Origin: Rhodobacter sp.
GTDB taxonomy: Bacteria; Pseudomonadota; Alphaproteobacteria; Rhodobacterales; Rhodobacteraceae
Assembly (NCBI GenBank): GCA_022824145.1
Contig: JAJEAY010000178.1
Location: forward strand, 21,673 to 85,672
DNA length: 64,000 nucleotides
Direction of reading: 5' to 3'
Both the position numbers and the translations under genes were made by a program. Positions 29,339 to 38,426 of the stretch are shown piece after piece (positions within the stretch are counted from its first letter, which is position 1; every line of letters begins with the position of its first letter). The notes below the pieces were generated by a model. It was given only the letters and a program-made list of their open reading frames with translations, ran no database searches and was not told the origin of the DNA.

Positions 29339-29497
29339 TTGGACATTCTGGTCGTCTTGATTCCAGTTTCGCTGTTTTTGGGCGGATTGGGGCTTGCCGC
29401 GTTCTTCTGGACTCTCAGGTCGCGCCAATACGACGATCCGGAAGGTGACTCGAGGCGGATACTGACGGACGAACATGACGATAGGCCAGCGCAATGA
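29339..29497 (+). CDS. ccoS: CcoS, cbb3 oxidase assembly protein (short gene, TTG start)
   Basis: A 52-residue gene four bases after ccoI. The ribosome binding site AGGTGAGG precedes a TTG start. The product begins (M)DILVVLIPVSLFLGGLGL and continues with LAAFFWTLRSRQYDDPEGD. One transmembrane helix followed by the Q-Y-D-D-P-E-G motif is diagnostic of CcoS. It is needed for cofactor insertion into the oxidase and completes ccoGHIS. Confidence 0.93.
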   Translation: MDILVVLIPVSLFLGGLGLAAFFWTLRSRQYDDPEGDSRRILTDEHDDRPAQ

Positions 29498-29823
29498 CTC
29501 ACATATGCAAGTACGCAAGTGAATCGCCGAGCCGGAGATCCGCGTGGATTCCTTTCTTTGGGAAGGCGAACGTTGACCACGACGACGAGCTGCAGATGTA
29601 CTGAACAGAAAGTGAGACTCCACATATACGGCTCGGTTGGTTGAGATATTGCGGAATGGCCCGCATACCTTCAGGAAGACACAGAATAAGTCGTTGCCGA
29701 TGGGACTTGGTCCAGTTTCTTGCACGGGCCTTGAAATACCGCGTGTTGAAATACCGCGTGCGCTACACCCCCAAGTCAGGTGATAGGGTCTTAGCCCATG
29801 ACTTTCCGACTTGCGACTGACTC
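29498..29823. other. Gap after ccoS
   Basis: No gene is supported. Near its right end it contains the 15-bp tandem repeat listed separately. Probable boundary between core respiratory genes and acquired DNA. Confidence 0.35.
29731..29760. repeat. 15-bp perfect tandem duplication
   Basis: TTGAAATACCGCGTG occurs twice, head to tail, at 29731-29745 and 29746-29760, just outside the 3' end of the DUF4143 ATPase gene. It may be a slippage product or the scar of an insertion. Confidence 0.7.
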
Positions 29824-30987
29824 TCACGTTTCCGCAATCATCGATGCCAGTTCGGCCAACCCTATCGCTTCGATTCCCTCTCCCTTAGAATATCGATCGG
29901 AGCCTGAATGCACGACAAACGAGTGATCGGGCTGGACGTCTTCCCGGGCATGGTGGAATCCTTTAGAGAGCTTCGGCACTAGCCCGCGCTTGATTTCGAT
30001 TGCCCAGAATTTCCCGCCGGGCATCTCCAGCAGCAGGTCGATTTCAGCTCCGGCAGCCGTTCGATAGTACCATGCCTTGGCCCGTTCCGGCACCGCGCCA
30101 ATCAGATTCTCGATTGCGAACCCTTCCCAGCTTCCTCCGGCGACCGGATGGCCCAGCACCGCATCCAGGTCGTCAAGGCCGAGCAGCGCGTGAACGATGC
30201 CACTGTCCCGTACATAGACCTTTGGAGATTTCACCAGTCGCTTGCTGATATTTGTGTGAAAGGGTTGGAGCCGCCGCACAAGCAGCAGGTCGACCAGCAG
30301 GTCAAGATAACGGGCGACCGTCTTGCCATCCACGGCGAGGCTGCGCGCGAGGTCGGCAGCATTGAGCGGTCCGCTCTGCAGATGGGCTAGCATGGTCCAG
30401 AAGCGGCGTAGTGTCTCTGCCGGTATGCGTGGCCCGAGCTGCGGAATATCGCGTTCAAGATACGTGCGAATGAAATTCCGCCGCCAGACTGCGCTTGTTT
30501 CGTTGCTGTCGGCAAGAAAGCTGTCCGGGAAACCGCCTCTGATCCAGAGCTTGTCGCATGCGTCGCCACCCGCCTCCAGAATGTCGAATGGCCCAAGCTC
30601 GACATAGGCGATACGGCCAGCCAAGGACTCACCCGACTGCTTGAGCAAGTCGATAGAAGCTGAACCCAGCAGCAGGAAACGGCCAGTTCGGACGCCACGC
30701 CTCCTTCCTTGGTCGATCAGCCCTCGAAGTGTCTGGAATAGTTCCGGTGCCCGGTGCATTTCGTCGAGAATGACCAGCCTGTCCTCGTGAGTGGATAGAT
30801 AGTGGGCGGCATCGGCCAGTCTCGCGCGATGGGCCGGATACTCAAGATCAAGGTAGAGGCTCGGCCGCTCGTTGGCGACGAGCAACGCCAATGTGGTCTT
30901 TCCTGCCTGACGGGGTCCAAGCAATGCCACTGCCGGAAACTGGTCCAGCCTTACACGTAGGATTTTCAAAAGGCGGCGCGGGATCAT
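29824..30987 (-). CDS. AAA_14/DUF4143 family ATP-binding protein
   Basis: A 387-residue protein with N-terminal AAA_14 ATPase: Walker A GPRQAGKTT, Walker B LVILDEMHRAP, and sensor region FLLLGSAS. The C-terminal DUF4143 half has RRFWTMLAHLQSGPLNAADLARSL winged-helix, KVYVRDSGIVHALLGL and a nuclease-like strand EIDLLLE...AIEIK. The family is widespread, often mobile, and its function is unclear; some members sit in defence or toxin contexts. The start at 30987 gives the normal family N-terminus; the frame extends further upstream without similarity. Likely acquired horizontally. Confidence 0.85.
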   Translation of the reverse strand: MIPRRLLKILRVRLDQFPAVALLGPRQAGKTTLALLVANERPSLYLDLEYPAHRARLADAAHYLSTHEDRLVILDEMHRAPELFQTLRGLIDQGRRRGVRTGRFLLLGSASIDLLKQSGESLAGRIAYVELGPFDILEAGGDACDKLWIRGGFPDSFLADSNETSAVWRRNFIRTYLERDIPQLGPRIPAETLRRFWTMLAHLQSGPLNAADLARSLAVDGKTVARYLDLLVDLLLVRRLQPFHTNISKRLVKSPKVYVRDSGIVHALLGLDDLDAVLGHPVAGGSWEGFAIENLIGAVPERAKAWYYRTAAGAEIDLLLEMPGGKFWAIEIKRGLVPKLSKGFHHAREDVQPDHSFVVHSGSDRYSKGEGIEAIGLAELASMIAET

Positions 30988-31771
30988 CCTTGCAATTATG
31001 GTACTTAACTCCAGAAATACAAGGAAATAAATCAGTATTTTTAATGACTCTCGTAGACCCGCATTTGGTATCTGATATGAAGCTTCCTTTTGCGGAATCG
31101 CCCTTGATCCCTGAGGGAACCGATTTGTCATCCTGATCTTCCGGTAGCTGACGTCAGTCAGTTCGCTGATGCCGCCGTTTTCGCAGGGCTCGGACTTGAA
31201 ATTACGGCCTTCCTGTAGGGTCCTCGCCTGGACTGCCGAACTGCTGTTCCGTCCCTGCAAGGAACTTCCGATCATGCCGCCAAGGACTGGAATTCTGCCG
31301 ACTGATTTCTGCCGGCCTCCGCAGCGTCGTGGCCGGTCGAAACGATCCAGCTTCGGCAGCATCAGGTTGGCTGTCACCGAACTTCAGCCGATCATGTTCC
31401 ACCGCAATGCCAATGTCTCGATCGGGAAGGTGAAGATGGTATTGGACGGAATATGCGGACATCCAATGCGGACGCCCCGGAATGACCGCTTTCGGCAGGA
31501 TCGGCCTGCTTCGCCGGCAATTCTATTGTGAGGCAACACTGTCTCATGCTCATTGCGCAAATGCGACGCCGCACGACAGACACGGTTCTCCATCAAGAGA
31601 GGTTTCTCGGGGAATTATTTCATCGGGACCGGCAATTGACGGCAGTCAAAGCGCTGCAGCGAAGGACTCTCTACGGGTTGGAAAGACGCACACCCTTCAG
31701 TTCGCGAAAACGCCAGCGGTTCGAGAAATTCGGACGGGCCCGGAAATTCAATTGATCTGGCTTAGTGCTGC
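30988..31771. other. Gap of about 780 bases, AT-rich at one end
   Basis: No recognisable gene on either strand. The stretch next to the ATPase gene (about 30990-31080) is notably AT-rich for this genome, as is common in promoters of imported genes. I found no trace of ABC ATPase or binding-protein genes that would complete the adjacent permease. Confidence 0.4.
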
Positions 31772-32560
31772 TCATGCGAAGGCGCGGGTACGTCGACGCC
31801 ATTCATTGGCACGTCGTTCGACTGGAACAAGAAGCGCATATTCAATGACGAGCATTACCGCGACAAAACTCAGCGCATAGGCAAGGACATAGCCCGTCTC
31901 GAACAGCTGGAAGTAGAGATGGATCTGGAAACCGACGCCATCGCCGCGGCCCAGGAATTCAACGACCAGCACAATCTTCCAGATGATCGCCAGTCCGTTG
32001 CGCATCGCGGCGGCCAGAAATGGCCAGATCTGAGGAAGCCAGATATGCCAAAGCAGGCGCATTCGCGGAAAGCGATAGGCTCTTGCCAGCTCTGCAAGTG
32101 CCGGGTCGACGCTCCTTACTCCTTCCCGGATCATGACCGCGACCATGGCAGTCTTGTTGACCGCCACTGCGACTACAGCGGCGATTTCATTCAGGCCGAT
32201 CCAGAGATAGGCAAGCACGATGACTACCAGTGCTGGAACGTTCAGAAACACTGACACCCAGGGGCCGAACCAGCGATCAAGCCGGTTCGAGAGACCCAGC
32301 AACGCACCCAAAACCACACCGATCGCCATTGCGAGCGAAAAGGCCAGAACGACCCGCTGCAGCGTCGCACCGACATGGTGTGCCATCTCTCCATTCATTA
32401 GTTCGGCAATGGCGATCTGAAGCACTGTTCCGGGCTGCGGCAGGACTGAGGCATCGTCTGTTGCCCAGGCTGCCGCTATCCAGATCACCAGCAGAAGTCC
32501 CAGCGACGCAGCGAACCGCGCCGCGCCACCGAGATGGCCTAGCTGCGAAAATCCTTTCAT
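31772..32560 (-). CDS. ABC transporter permease, SsuC/TauC type, without adjacent partners
   Basis: A 262-residue inner-membrane permease with six hydrophobic segments. The coupling loop is ALAELARAYRFPRMRLLWHIWLPQIWPF. Start 32560 (MKGFSQLG) is preferred to the upstream ATG at 32587. No ATPase or binding protein is beside it. A matching ATPase and NMT1-like binding protein without a permease lie at 49.9-51.6 kb, so these three may form one transporter. It is divergent from the NosR-like gene, with about 104 bases between starts. Confidence 0.82.
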   Translation of the reverse strand: MKGFSQLGHLGGAARFAASLGLLLVIWIAAAWATDDASVLPQPGTVLQIAIAELMNGEMAHHVGATLQRVVLAFSLAMAIGVVLGALLGLSNRLDRWFGPWVSVFLNVPALVVIVLAYLWIGLNEIAAVVAVAVNKTAMVAVMIREGVRSVDPALAELARAYRFPRMRLLWHIWLPQIWPFLAAAMRNGLAIIWKIVLVVEFLGRGDGVGFQIHLYFQLFETGYVLAYALSFVAVMLVIEYALLVPVERRANEWRRRTRAFA

Positions 32561-32664
32561 CGGTGTCAGTCTGCCACACCAATGCACTTCGCAACAGCAC
32601 CAAATCGAACCCTTGCGACCTTGGTAGCATGTGCGCTGTGAAGCAAGCCGATTAGGCTGAAACT

Positions 32665-34761
32665 ATGGGTGGAAAGGTTCTGATCAAGGCTGTCGCCGCG
32701 ATCGTGTTCTCCGCGTTTGCTGCATTGGCGCAGCCTTTGTCGCGCGATGACATCGCGCCGATGATCGTGCCGCCGATGGAACTGGGAGAACGCCTGAACG
32801 ATAGGGGCGTTTGGAGCCTTCTGAATTCAGGGGGAGCGCAGGCTGGATTCGTTTTTGAGACGGAGCCTATGGCTCCTTTGCCCGGATTCTCTGGCGCGCC
32901 GATCAACATGCTTGTCATCCTTGACCTTGACGGTCGGTATCTGGACGTGCGTCTGATCTCCCACAACGAGCCGATCTTCGTCTCCGGTCTTGGAGAGGCG
33001 CCGTTCTACAGGTTCTTCGAACAATACCGCGGTCTTTCAATTTCGGATACGATTGTGGTTGGGACACCCTATGGCGATGCTGATCAAGGAAGCGCCCTGG
33101 TCTATCTTGATGGGGTCACGAAAGCGACGGCAAGCGTCCGGATAGCGCATGAGAGCCTTCTCGCTGCAGTTCATCAGGTTGCGCGCGAAAAGATGCAAGG
33201 AGTGGCGGCGGGACCACCTGGTTTTCCCGATCCGGACTACCGCGAGGCACTGAGCTGGAATGACCTGGTTTCGCAGGGTCTTGTCACGCGCAAAGTCGTT
33301 CTGAATCACGAAATCGATGCGGAATTCGCTGGCACGGTTTGGTCTGACGACGATGCAGAGGCACAGGCGGATCCAAATGGAGTCTATCTGGATCTATGGA
33401 TCGTCGATCTGGGACCGCCGTCAATCGCCGAAGCGGTTCTGGATGAGGAGTCCTTGGCCGATCTTCAGGAGTTTCTCTCGATTTCGGAAAACGACGAGCC
33501 GATTCTGGTAATTGACATAGGGCGGCACGGACTTGTCGGTGAGGACTTCGTGCGCAACACGGCGCCAGACTGGCTAAGCGCGACGCAGGACAGCCTGCCG
33601 ATCGCGCTGCGGGACAGTGACCTATGGGTGTCGCTCAAAAGCGATGTGCATGAAGAACTTCACGATGGCGCGCGGCTGATCCTCAGAACCGACCGCCGTG
33701 TTGGATTCGACCCAACACGGGAATGGGAACTCAATGTAAAGGCGGTGCGTGAGCATGGAATGTTCCGCCCTGAAATCGGTTCGGTCACAATTCCGGTGAA
33801 ACACCAAACCGACGCACGGTTTTTCCGCAAACCTGAAGTCATCAAGCCATTGCCTCCCTGGCTTGAGGCGCTGAATGCACGCGTTACTGATCTCGCGATA
33901 CTTGGAGCATTCATTGCCGCTCTCTTCATGCTGCTCGGTCCGGGGATGCGTTGGTTCGCAAGTCGGAAGCTCTTCACCCCGGCGCGGCTTGCAATCCTTG
34001 CTGTGGTTGCAGGATTTGTTGGATGGTGGGGGCAGGGACAGCTCTCCGTCGTGACGGTTCTCGGAGTGATCCGCGCCGCGTGGGAAGGCGGAAGCTATGC
34101 GTTTCTGGTCTATGACCCATTTTCGCTGTTGGTCTGGGCCGCAGCCATAGCAGGTTTCCTGCTCTGGGGCAGGGGACTCTTCTGCGGCTGGCTCTGTCCG
34201 TTCGGCGCCCTTCAGGAATTCGCCCATCACATTGGCAGGGCGCTCCGGCTACCTCGACTCGAACCTGCCGCACACTGGGACAGACGCCTGAAATGGATCA
34301 AGTATGCGGTTCTCGCCGGGCTAGTCGCGATCGTCTTTTTCGCGCCGCAGCATGTCGAAAAGGCGTCCGAGGTCGAACCGTTCAAGACGGCTATCACCAC
34401 ATTTTTCCTTCGCGAATGGTATTATGTTGCCTATGCGGTTCTTCTGCTTCTCGCATCGACGGTATTGTTCAAGGGCTTCTGTCGCTATCTCTGCCCGCTG
34501 GGCGCGGTCATGGTTGTCGGAGGGCTCGTTCGCGGGCGCGACTGGATTGCCCGGCGCGAAGAATGCGGATCGCCCTGCCAGCTGTGCAGGGTGAAATGCA
34601 ACTACGGCTCTATCGCGAGGTCGGGTCGCATTGACTACGCCGAGTGTTTCCAATGTCTTGACTGCGTCGCGATCCACGATGATCGTGCACGATGCGTTCC
34701 ACTTGTTCTGGAGGGCAGAAAGGGGCAGCGCGCGTCCGGTCTGGAGGTGCCTGCCGAATGA
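32665..34761 (+). CDS. NosR/NirI-type membrane iron-sulfur flavoprotein
   Basis: A 698-residue protein with a signal peptide (1-22) and a periplasmic FMN-binding domain. Its likely covalent-FMN threonine is T155 in DGVTKATAS. About five membrane helices follow, with two C-x3-C-P motifs (CGWLCPFGALQEF and CRYLCPLGAVMVV). The C-terminal cluster ligands are CGSPCQLCRVKC and CFQCLDC. The architecture is that of NosR, which donates electrons for N2O reduction. However, no nosZDFYL genes are in the window. The ApbE flavin transferase overlaps its stop. Its actual partner here is unknown. Confidence 0.85.
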   Translation: MGGKVLIKAVAAIVFSAFAALAQPLSRDDIAPMIVPPMELGERLNDRGVWSLLNSGGAQAGFVFETEPMAPLPGFSGAPINMLVILDLDGRYLDVRLISHNEPIFVSGLGEAPFYRFFEQYRGLSISDTIVVGTPYGDADQGSALVYLDGVTKATASVRIAHESLLAAVHQVAREKMQGVAAGPPGFPDPDYREALSWNDLVSQGLVTRKVVLNHEIDAEFAGTVWSDDDAEAQADPNGVYLDLWIVDLGPPSIAEAVLDEESLADLQEFLSISENDEPILVIDIGRHGLVGEDFVRNTAPDWLSATQDSLPIALRDSDLWVSLKSDVHEELHDGARLILRTDRRVGFDPTREWELNVKAVREHGMFRPEIGSVTIPVKHQTDARFFRKPEVIKPLPPWLEALNARVTDLAILGAFIAALFMLLGPGMRWFASRKLFTPARLAILAVVAGFVGWWGQGQLSVVTVLGVIRAAWEGGSYAFLVYDPFSLLVWAAAIAGFLLWGRGLFCGWLCPFGALQEFAHHIGRALRLPRLEPAAHWDRRLKWIKYAVLAGLVAIVFFAPQHVEKASEVEPFKTAITTFFLREWYYVAYAVLLLLASTVLFKGFCRYLCPLGAVMVVGGLVRGRDWIARREECGSPCQLCRVKCNYGSIARSGRIDYAECFQCLDCVAIHDDRARCVPLVLEGRKGQRASGLEVPAE

Positions 34762-35630
34762 TCTCCCGCCGTCGTGTTCTCGCAATCTCCGCTGCCGCGG
34801 CCGCCGCGCCAGCCGCTTGGGCGGAGACTTGGAAAGGCCGTGCGCTTGGCGCGGATGCGACGATCACTCTGTATGGATGCGAGGCGGGTTCGCAGGATGT
34901 CCTGGACTACGTGCCAGCCCTGTTAAGGCGTGTCGAAGCTGCATTCAGCCTGTATGACACGGAATCCGAGCTGTCGCGGCTGAACCGATTGGGCAGTCTT
35001 GTGCCCACTCCCATGTTCCGGACGCTATTTGGCTGGGCGGATCAAATTCACCAGGCGACAGGCGGACTCTTCGACCCGTCCGTACAGCCACTTTGGCAAG
35101 CTGGTCTGGCCAACGGGGACATTCAGGTCGCGGAACGAGCGGTCGGATGGCATCGAGTGACGGATAGCAATGGCGAAATTCGGCTCGAAAAGGGGCAGGC
35201 GCTGACTTTCAATGGAATTGCGCAGGGGTATGCAACTGACCTGGTGACAGAACATCTCGAATCTGCGGGTTTCGGTCGAGTGCTTGTGAACGTCGGCGAG
35301 TTTGCAGGAATTGGCGAGCCGTGGCGTGTTGGAATCGCCGATCCCGTTCATGGAATTCTTGGCTACCGAACCGTGAATGGCGGTGCCATCGCTACTTCAA
35401 GTCCGGGGGCGTTTCCGCTTCTACGAAGCGGGCACATCTTTCATCCGCGCGGAGGCGAGCCGGTCTGGTCGACGGTTTCGGTCGAAGCAACCTCGGCCAC
35501 GTTGGCCGATGGCCTGTCGACCGCGCTCTGCATGGTTTCGGAACGTGATGTCCCAGGTATTCGGTCTCGCCTGTCGGGTGTTGGGCGAATCACCTTGGTT
35601 GATGGTGCGGGAGATCTGAAAACACTGTAA
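34758..35630 (+). CDS. apbE: FAD:protein FMN transferase (ApbE / NosX type)
   Basis: A 290-residue protein with a twin-arginine-like signal (SRRRVLAISAAAAAAPAAWA). ApbE features include FSLYDTESELSRLN, FDPSVQPLW, the FNGIAQGYATDLV motif and LVNVGEFAGIGEPW. It would attach FMN to a threonine of the NosR-like protein whose stop codon it overlaps (ATGA). The usual N-V-G-G-E is N-V-G-E-F here, a mild deviation. Pairing matches the nosR-nosX arrangement. Confidence 0.88.
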   Translation: MISRRRVLAISAAAAAAPAAWAETWKGRALGADATITLYGCEAGSQDVLDYVPALLRRVEAAFSLYDTESELSRLNRLGSLVPTPMFRTLFGWADQIHQATGGLFDPSVQPLWQAGLANGDIQVAERAVGWHRVTDSNGEIRLEKGQALTFNGIAQGYATDLVTEHLESAGFGRVLVNVGEFAGIGEPWRVGIADPVHGILGYRTVNGGAIATSSPGAFPLLRSGHIFHPRGGEPVWSTVSVEATSATLADGLSTALCMVSERDVPGIRSRLSGVGRITLVDGAGDLKTL

Positions 35631-36288
35631 ATTTTTGATGGCAACGCCAATCGGTCAGCCAGGAAACCATCGAAATTTCGGGCTTGATATCCAGAATGGA
35701 CTGCATTTTATCGCTGGGATTTCCGATGCACACTTCCACCGGTTGCGCCTTGGCGATGGTGTGCTGCACGAGCGGCATCGTCACCTTACCGGTCAAGTCC
35801 ATTTCAACGCCGGATTTGGCCTCGATCAGCGTGAAGCCTTCCGCGATCTTCGTGTCGAAATGAGTTCGCGTATCGGAAAACGGCGCGTCTTCACTTATGG
35901 CCTGGGTCGCCACTACGGTTGAAAACCCCTGCACAGACTTTGGCCACCTCCTTGAGCTTCCTGCCGTTGAGACGCAGCTCGATCTCGGCAGCGCAATTTC
36001 CACCAAAGCCACATTGGCATGACACTCGATCAGGACGTGACGAAGCTGCCTATGAGATCCTATGCCTCAGCAGTTCTATAAGGCTCGGGCATATCTCTTC
36101 TCGCGTCGATACACGAGACATGGATGATCTCGACCGCAGATGCGCCGTCTTCGATAGCCCAATGCTGTGAACCGCTGGCCCGCAATGCGATGTGGGCATT
36201 GCTCGGGAGCATCGGACACGACTGGCTTGTATCGGGAACCTGTCAATAGGATTATGTGGATACAAGGTACTATGCCAAGTGGGCAAAA
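35631..36288. other. Gap between apbE and hutF
   Basis: A minus-strand frame (35590-36012) contains a stretch (QPVEVCIGNPSDKMQSILD) faintly like the C-terminal part of DUF302 proteins, but the rest does not fit. At most it is a decayed gene. Nothing else is supported. Confidence 0.3.
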
Positions 36289-37650
36289 ATGCGGATTTGG
36301 GCAGAATCGGCGCTGCTGCCAACTGGCTGGGCGTCAGAAGTGGCAGTTGCAGTAGATGGCACCGGCCGCATCGCAAGCGTGAACACTGGCGCTTCGAAAT
36401 CCGGGCATTGCGTTGGGCTGCTTCTCCCGTCGCCGGTGAACGTGCACAGCCATGCGTTTCAGCGTGCGATGGCCGGCCTCACCGAACGGCGGGGGACAAA
36501 CTTCCCAGACAGCTTTTGGACTTGGCGCGATCTGATGTTTCGCTTTCTGGGCCACCTCACTCCTGAGCATGTGGAGGCGATCACCGCGTTGGTTCAGATG
36601 GAGATGCTGGAAGCGGGATACAGTACCAATACCGAATTCCACTACCTGCATCACACGCCTGCTGGCACGCCCTATGAAAATATTGGCGAAATGTCGGAAC
36701 GTATAGCCGCTGCGGCGAACAGAACCGGAATCGGCCTGTGCCTTTTGCCGGTTCACTATGAATTCGGTGGTTGCGATGGACGTGAACTCGGGCCGGGACA
36801 GATCCGGTTCGGCAATGACCTTGACCGGTTCCAGCGACTGCGCGACGCGGCGAATGATGCGTTGGCGGGTCTGCCCGAAGACACGCAGATTGGCGTGGCT
36901 CCCCATTCGTTAAGGGCTGTAGCTTCGGAAACCTTGAAAGACTATGCGGATCATTTCCCGGATGGTCCGGTCCACATGCATCTTGCCGAGCAGATCCCAG
37001 AAGTCGATGAGGTGCAGGCGCAATGGGGCGCTCGGCCAGTGGAATGGGCGCTTGATCACATGGCGTTGGACAATCGCTGGTGCCTGATTCACTGCACGCA
37101 GATGACGCCTTCGGAGACAGTTCATCTAGCCGCGACGGGAGCTGTTTCGGGTCTGTGTCCGATCACGGAAAGCAGCTTGGGCGACGGGATATTTGACGGC
37201 GTGCGCTGGGCAGGTCACGGAGGTTGTTTCGCAATTGGATCGGACAGCAACATTCGTATCGCGTTAAGCGAAGAGCTGCGCACCCTCGACTATTCCCAGC
37301 GCCTACGGGATCACACGCGCGCAGCGCTTGCAACGGAAGGAATGTCGACTGGGCGGTGTATTTTCGAGAATGTTCTGCGGGGCGGCGCCCAAGCTGCGGG
37401 ACGTTGGACCGGACGTTTGGAAGAGGGCCGCTGGGCCGACATGCTGGCACTCGATACGGCTTTGCCGATGCTGTACGGCTTCAGCATGGATACCGTTCTC
37501 GATGCTTGGATCTTTGCAGGCGATGACGGCTTGGTATCAGATGTTTGGTCAGCAGGTCGGCACATGGTCCAGAATGGAAGGCATATCGCAAGAACTGAAG
37601 TTTTCGCAGACTATGTGCGGACGATTGACGCACTGAGAAGTGCCTTGTGA
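36289..37650 (+). CDS. hutF: Formimidoylglutamate deiminase
   Basis: A 453-residue amidohydrolase of histidine degradation that converts N-formimidoyl-glutamate to N-formyl-glutamate. Metal-binding N-V-H-S-H-A-F-Q-R is present near residue 50. HMHLAEQIPEVDEV, LIHCTQMT and the G-S-D-S-N motif (FAIGSDSNIRIALSEELR) are all present. ATG 36289 gives the normal family start (MRIWAESALLPTGWA); the frame opens at a GTG at 36256. No other hut gene is adjacent, so it is an isolated member. Confidence 0.93.
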   Translation: MRIWAESALLPTGWASEVAVAVDGTGRIASVNTGASKSGHCVGLLLPSPVNVHSHAFQRAMAGLTERRGTNFPDSFWTWRDLMFRFLGHLTPEHVEAITALVQMEMLEAGYSTNTEFHYLHHTPAGTPYENIGEMSERIAAAANRTGIGLCLLPVHYEFGGCDGRELGPGQIRFGNDLDRFQRLRDAANDALAGLPEDTQIGVAPHSLRAVASETLKDYADHFPDGPVHMHLAEQIPEVDEVQAQWGARPVEWALDHMALDNRWCLIHCTQMTPSETVHLAATGAVSGLCPITESSLGDGIFDGVRWAGHGGCFAIGSDSNIRIALSEELRTLDYSQRLRDHTRAALATEGMSTGRCIFENVLRGGAQAAGRWTGRLEEGRWADMLALDTALPMLYGFSMDTVLDAWIFAGDDGLVSDVWSAGRHMVQNGRHIARTEVFADYVRTIDALRSAL

Positions 37651-37940
37651 GCCATCACTCCCGCGCGGTGCCGGCCCTGTCGCGAAAGTAAAATCGGCAC
37701 TTGCGGCGTGGGACGAGGGTGTGAATTCAGGAGCGGTGGGGGCAGTCGAGGTTCCGCAATGCGTTGGCGTGCATGTCATCCGGATAAGAGCCTGGCCCGA
37801 ACCATGATCGGTGTCTGTCACTGATGGCGTGGGGCTTCCCCGCGCCCGGAATCGTCAACTGCTCCTGTTGGCCATTCAGGAAAAATCCTTTTTTATATGG
37901 CTGTCATGAAGATGAACTGTAAACCGAAGGAACGCAGGCC

Positions 37941-38320
37941 ATGACTGCAAGGGAGATGACGCTCGCCTTTCTCGCGGACAGCGGGCCTGCCAGGGGGGAA
38001 GACATCCGCCAGGCCGTTCGCCCGGAGATGACCCGGCAGGGATTCTGGAATATCCTGAAGGCCCTGCGGAACGACGGCTTCATAACGGCGACGGGCGCCG
38101 GTCCCTCATCACGCTGGCTCCTGCAGGGTTCTTCCGCCGTGCGCCGGCACCTGGAAGATGCCCTGGGAACGTCGCGGTCCGTCCGGATACGACATCTCGT
38201 TCCTCGGCTCCTACGTCCCTAACAGGACCTTCTGCATCAGCGCCGAAGACAGAAAAGCGCTGAAGGAGACTGCGCAGGACACTCCTGCGCGGACTCGCGA
38301 CCAGCAGAAGGATCCGGACA
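37941..38320 (+). pseudogene. Remnant of a Fic-family protein gene with an N-terminal winged helix
   Basis: The first frame encodes a DNA-binding-like segment (EDIRQAVRPEMTRQGFWNIL). Around 38160-38190 the reading shifts to the frame that continues GYDISFLGSYVPNRTFCIS. That is the Fic N-terminal pattern Y-x-x-x-F-L-x-x-Y-x-P-N-x-T-F-Y-L. The catalytic HPFxDGNGR core is absent. It therefore looks like a frameshifted and truncated gene, probably the leftover of a Fic/Fido AMP-transferase. The assignment rests on a short motif. Confidence 0.5.
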
Positions 38321-38374
38321 TGGCGGCTGCAAGCGTCAAGACCGATGTTGTTATGGCGCCGATGCTGGCTCCAC

Positions 38375-38403
38375 AAAAAAAGCCTCCGCCCGAAGGCGGG
38401 GGC
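38375..38403 (-). terminator. Intrinsic terminator of the coxGSLM operon
   Basis: Read on the minus strand: GCCCCCGCC, TTCG loop, GGCGGAGGC, then a run of T's. A nine-pair stem with a stable tetraloop plus U-tract lies 24 bases beyond the coxM stop. This is the clearest rho-independent terminator in the window. Confidence 0.9.
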
Positions 38404-38426
38404 TTTCCGGCAGGGAGGAAGCCGGA

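Noticed and set aside
32665-34761. Nitrous-oxide reduction cluster
   Set aside because: Only nosR- and nosX-like genes are present; without nosZDFYL the function cannot be claimed.
35590-36012. Minus-strand frame as a DUF302 gene
   Set aside because: Only a short segment is suggestive; the N-terminal half does not match and it overlaps the apbE 3' end, so it is mentioned only as possible decay.
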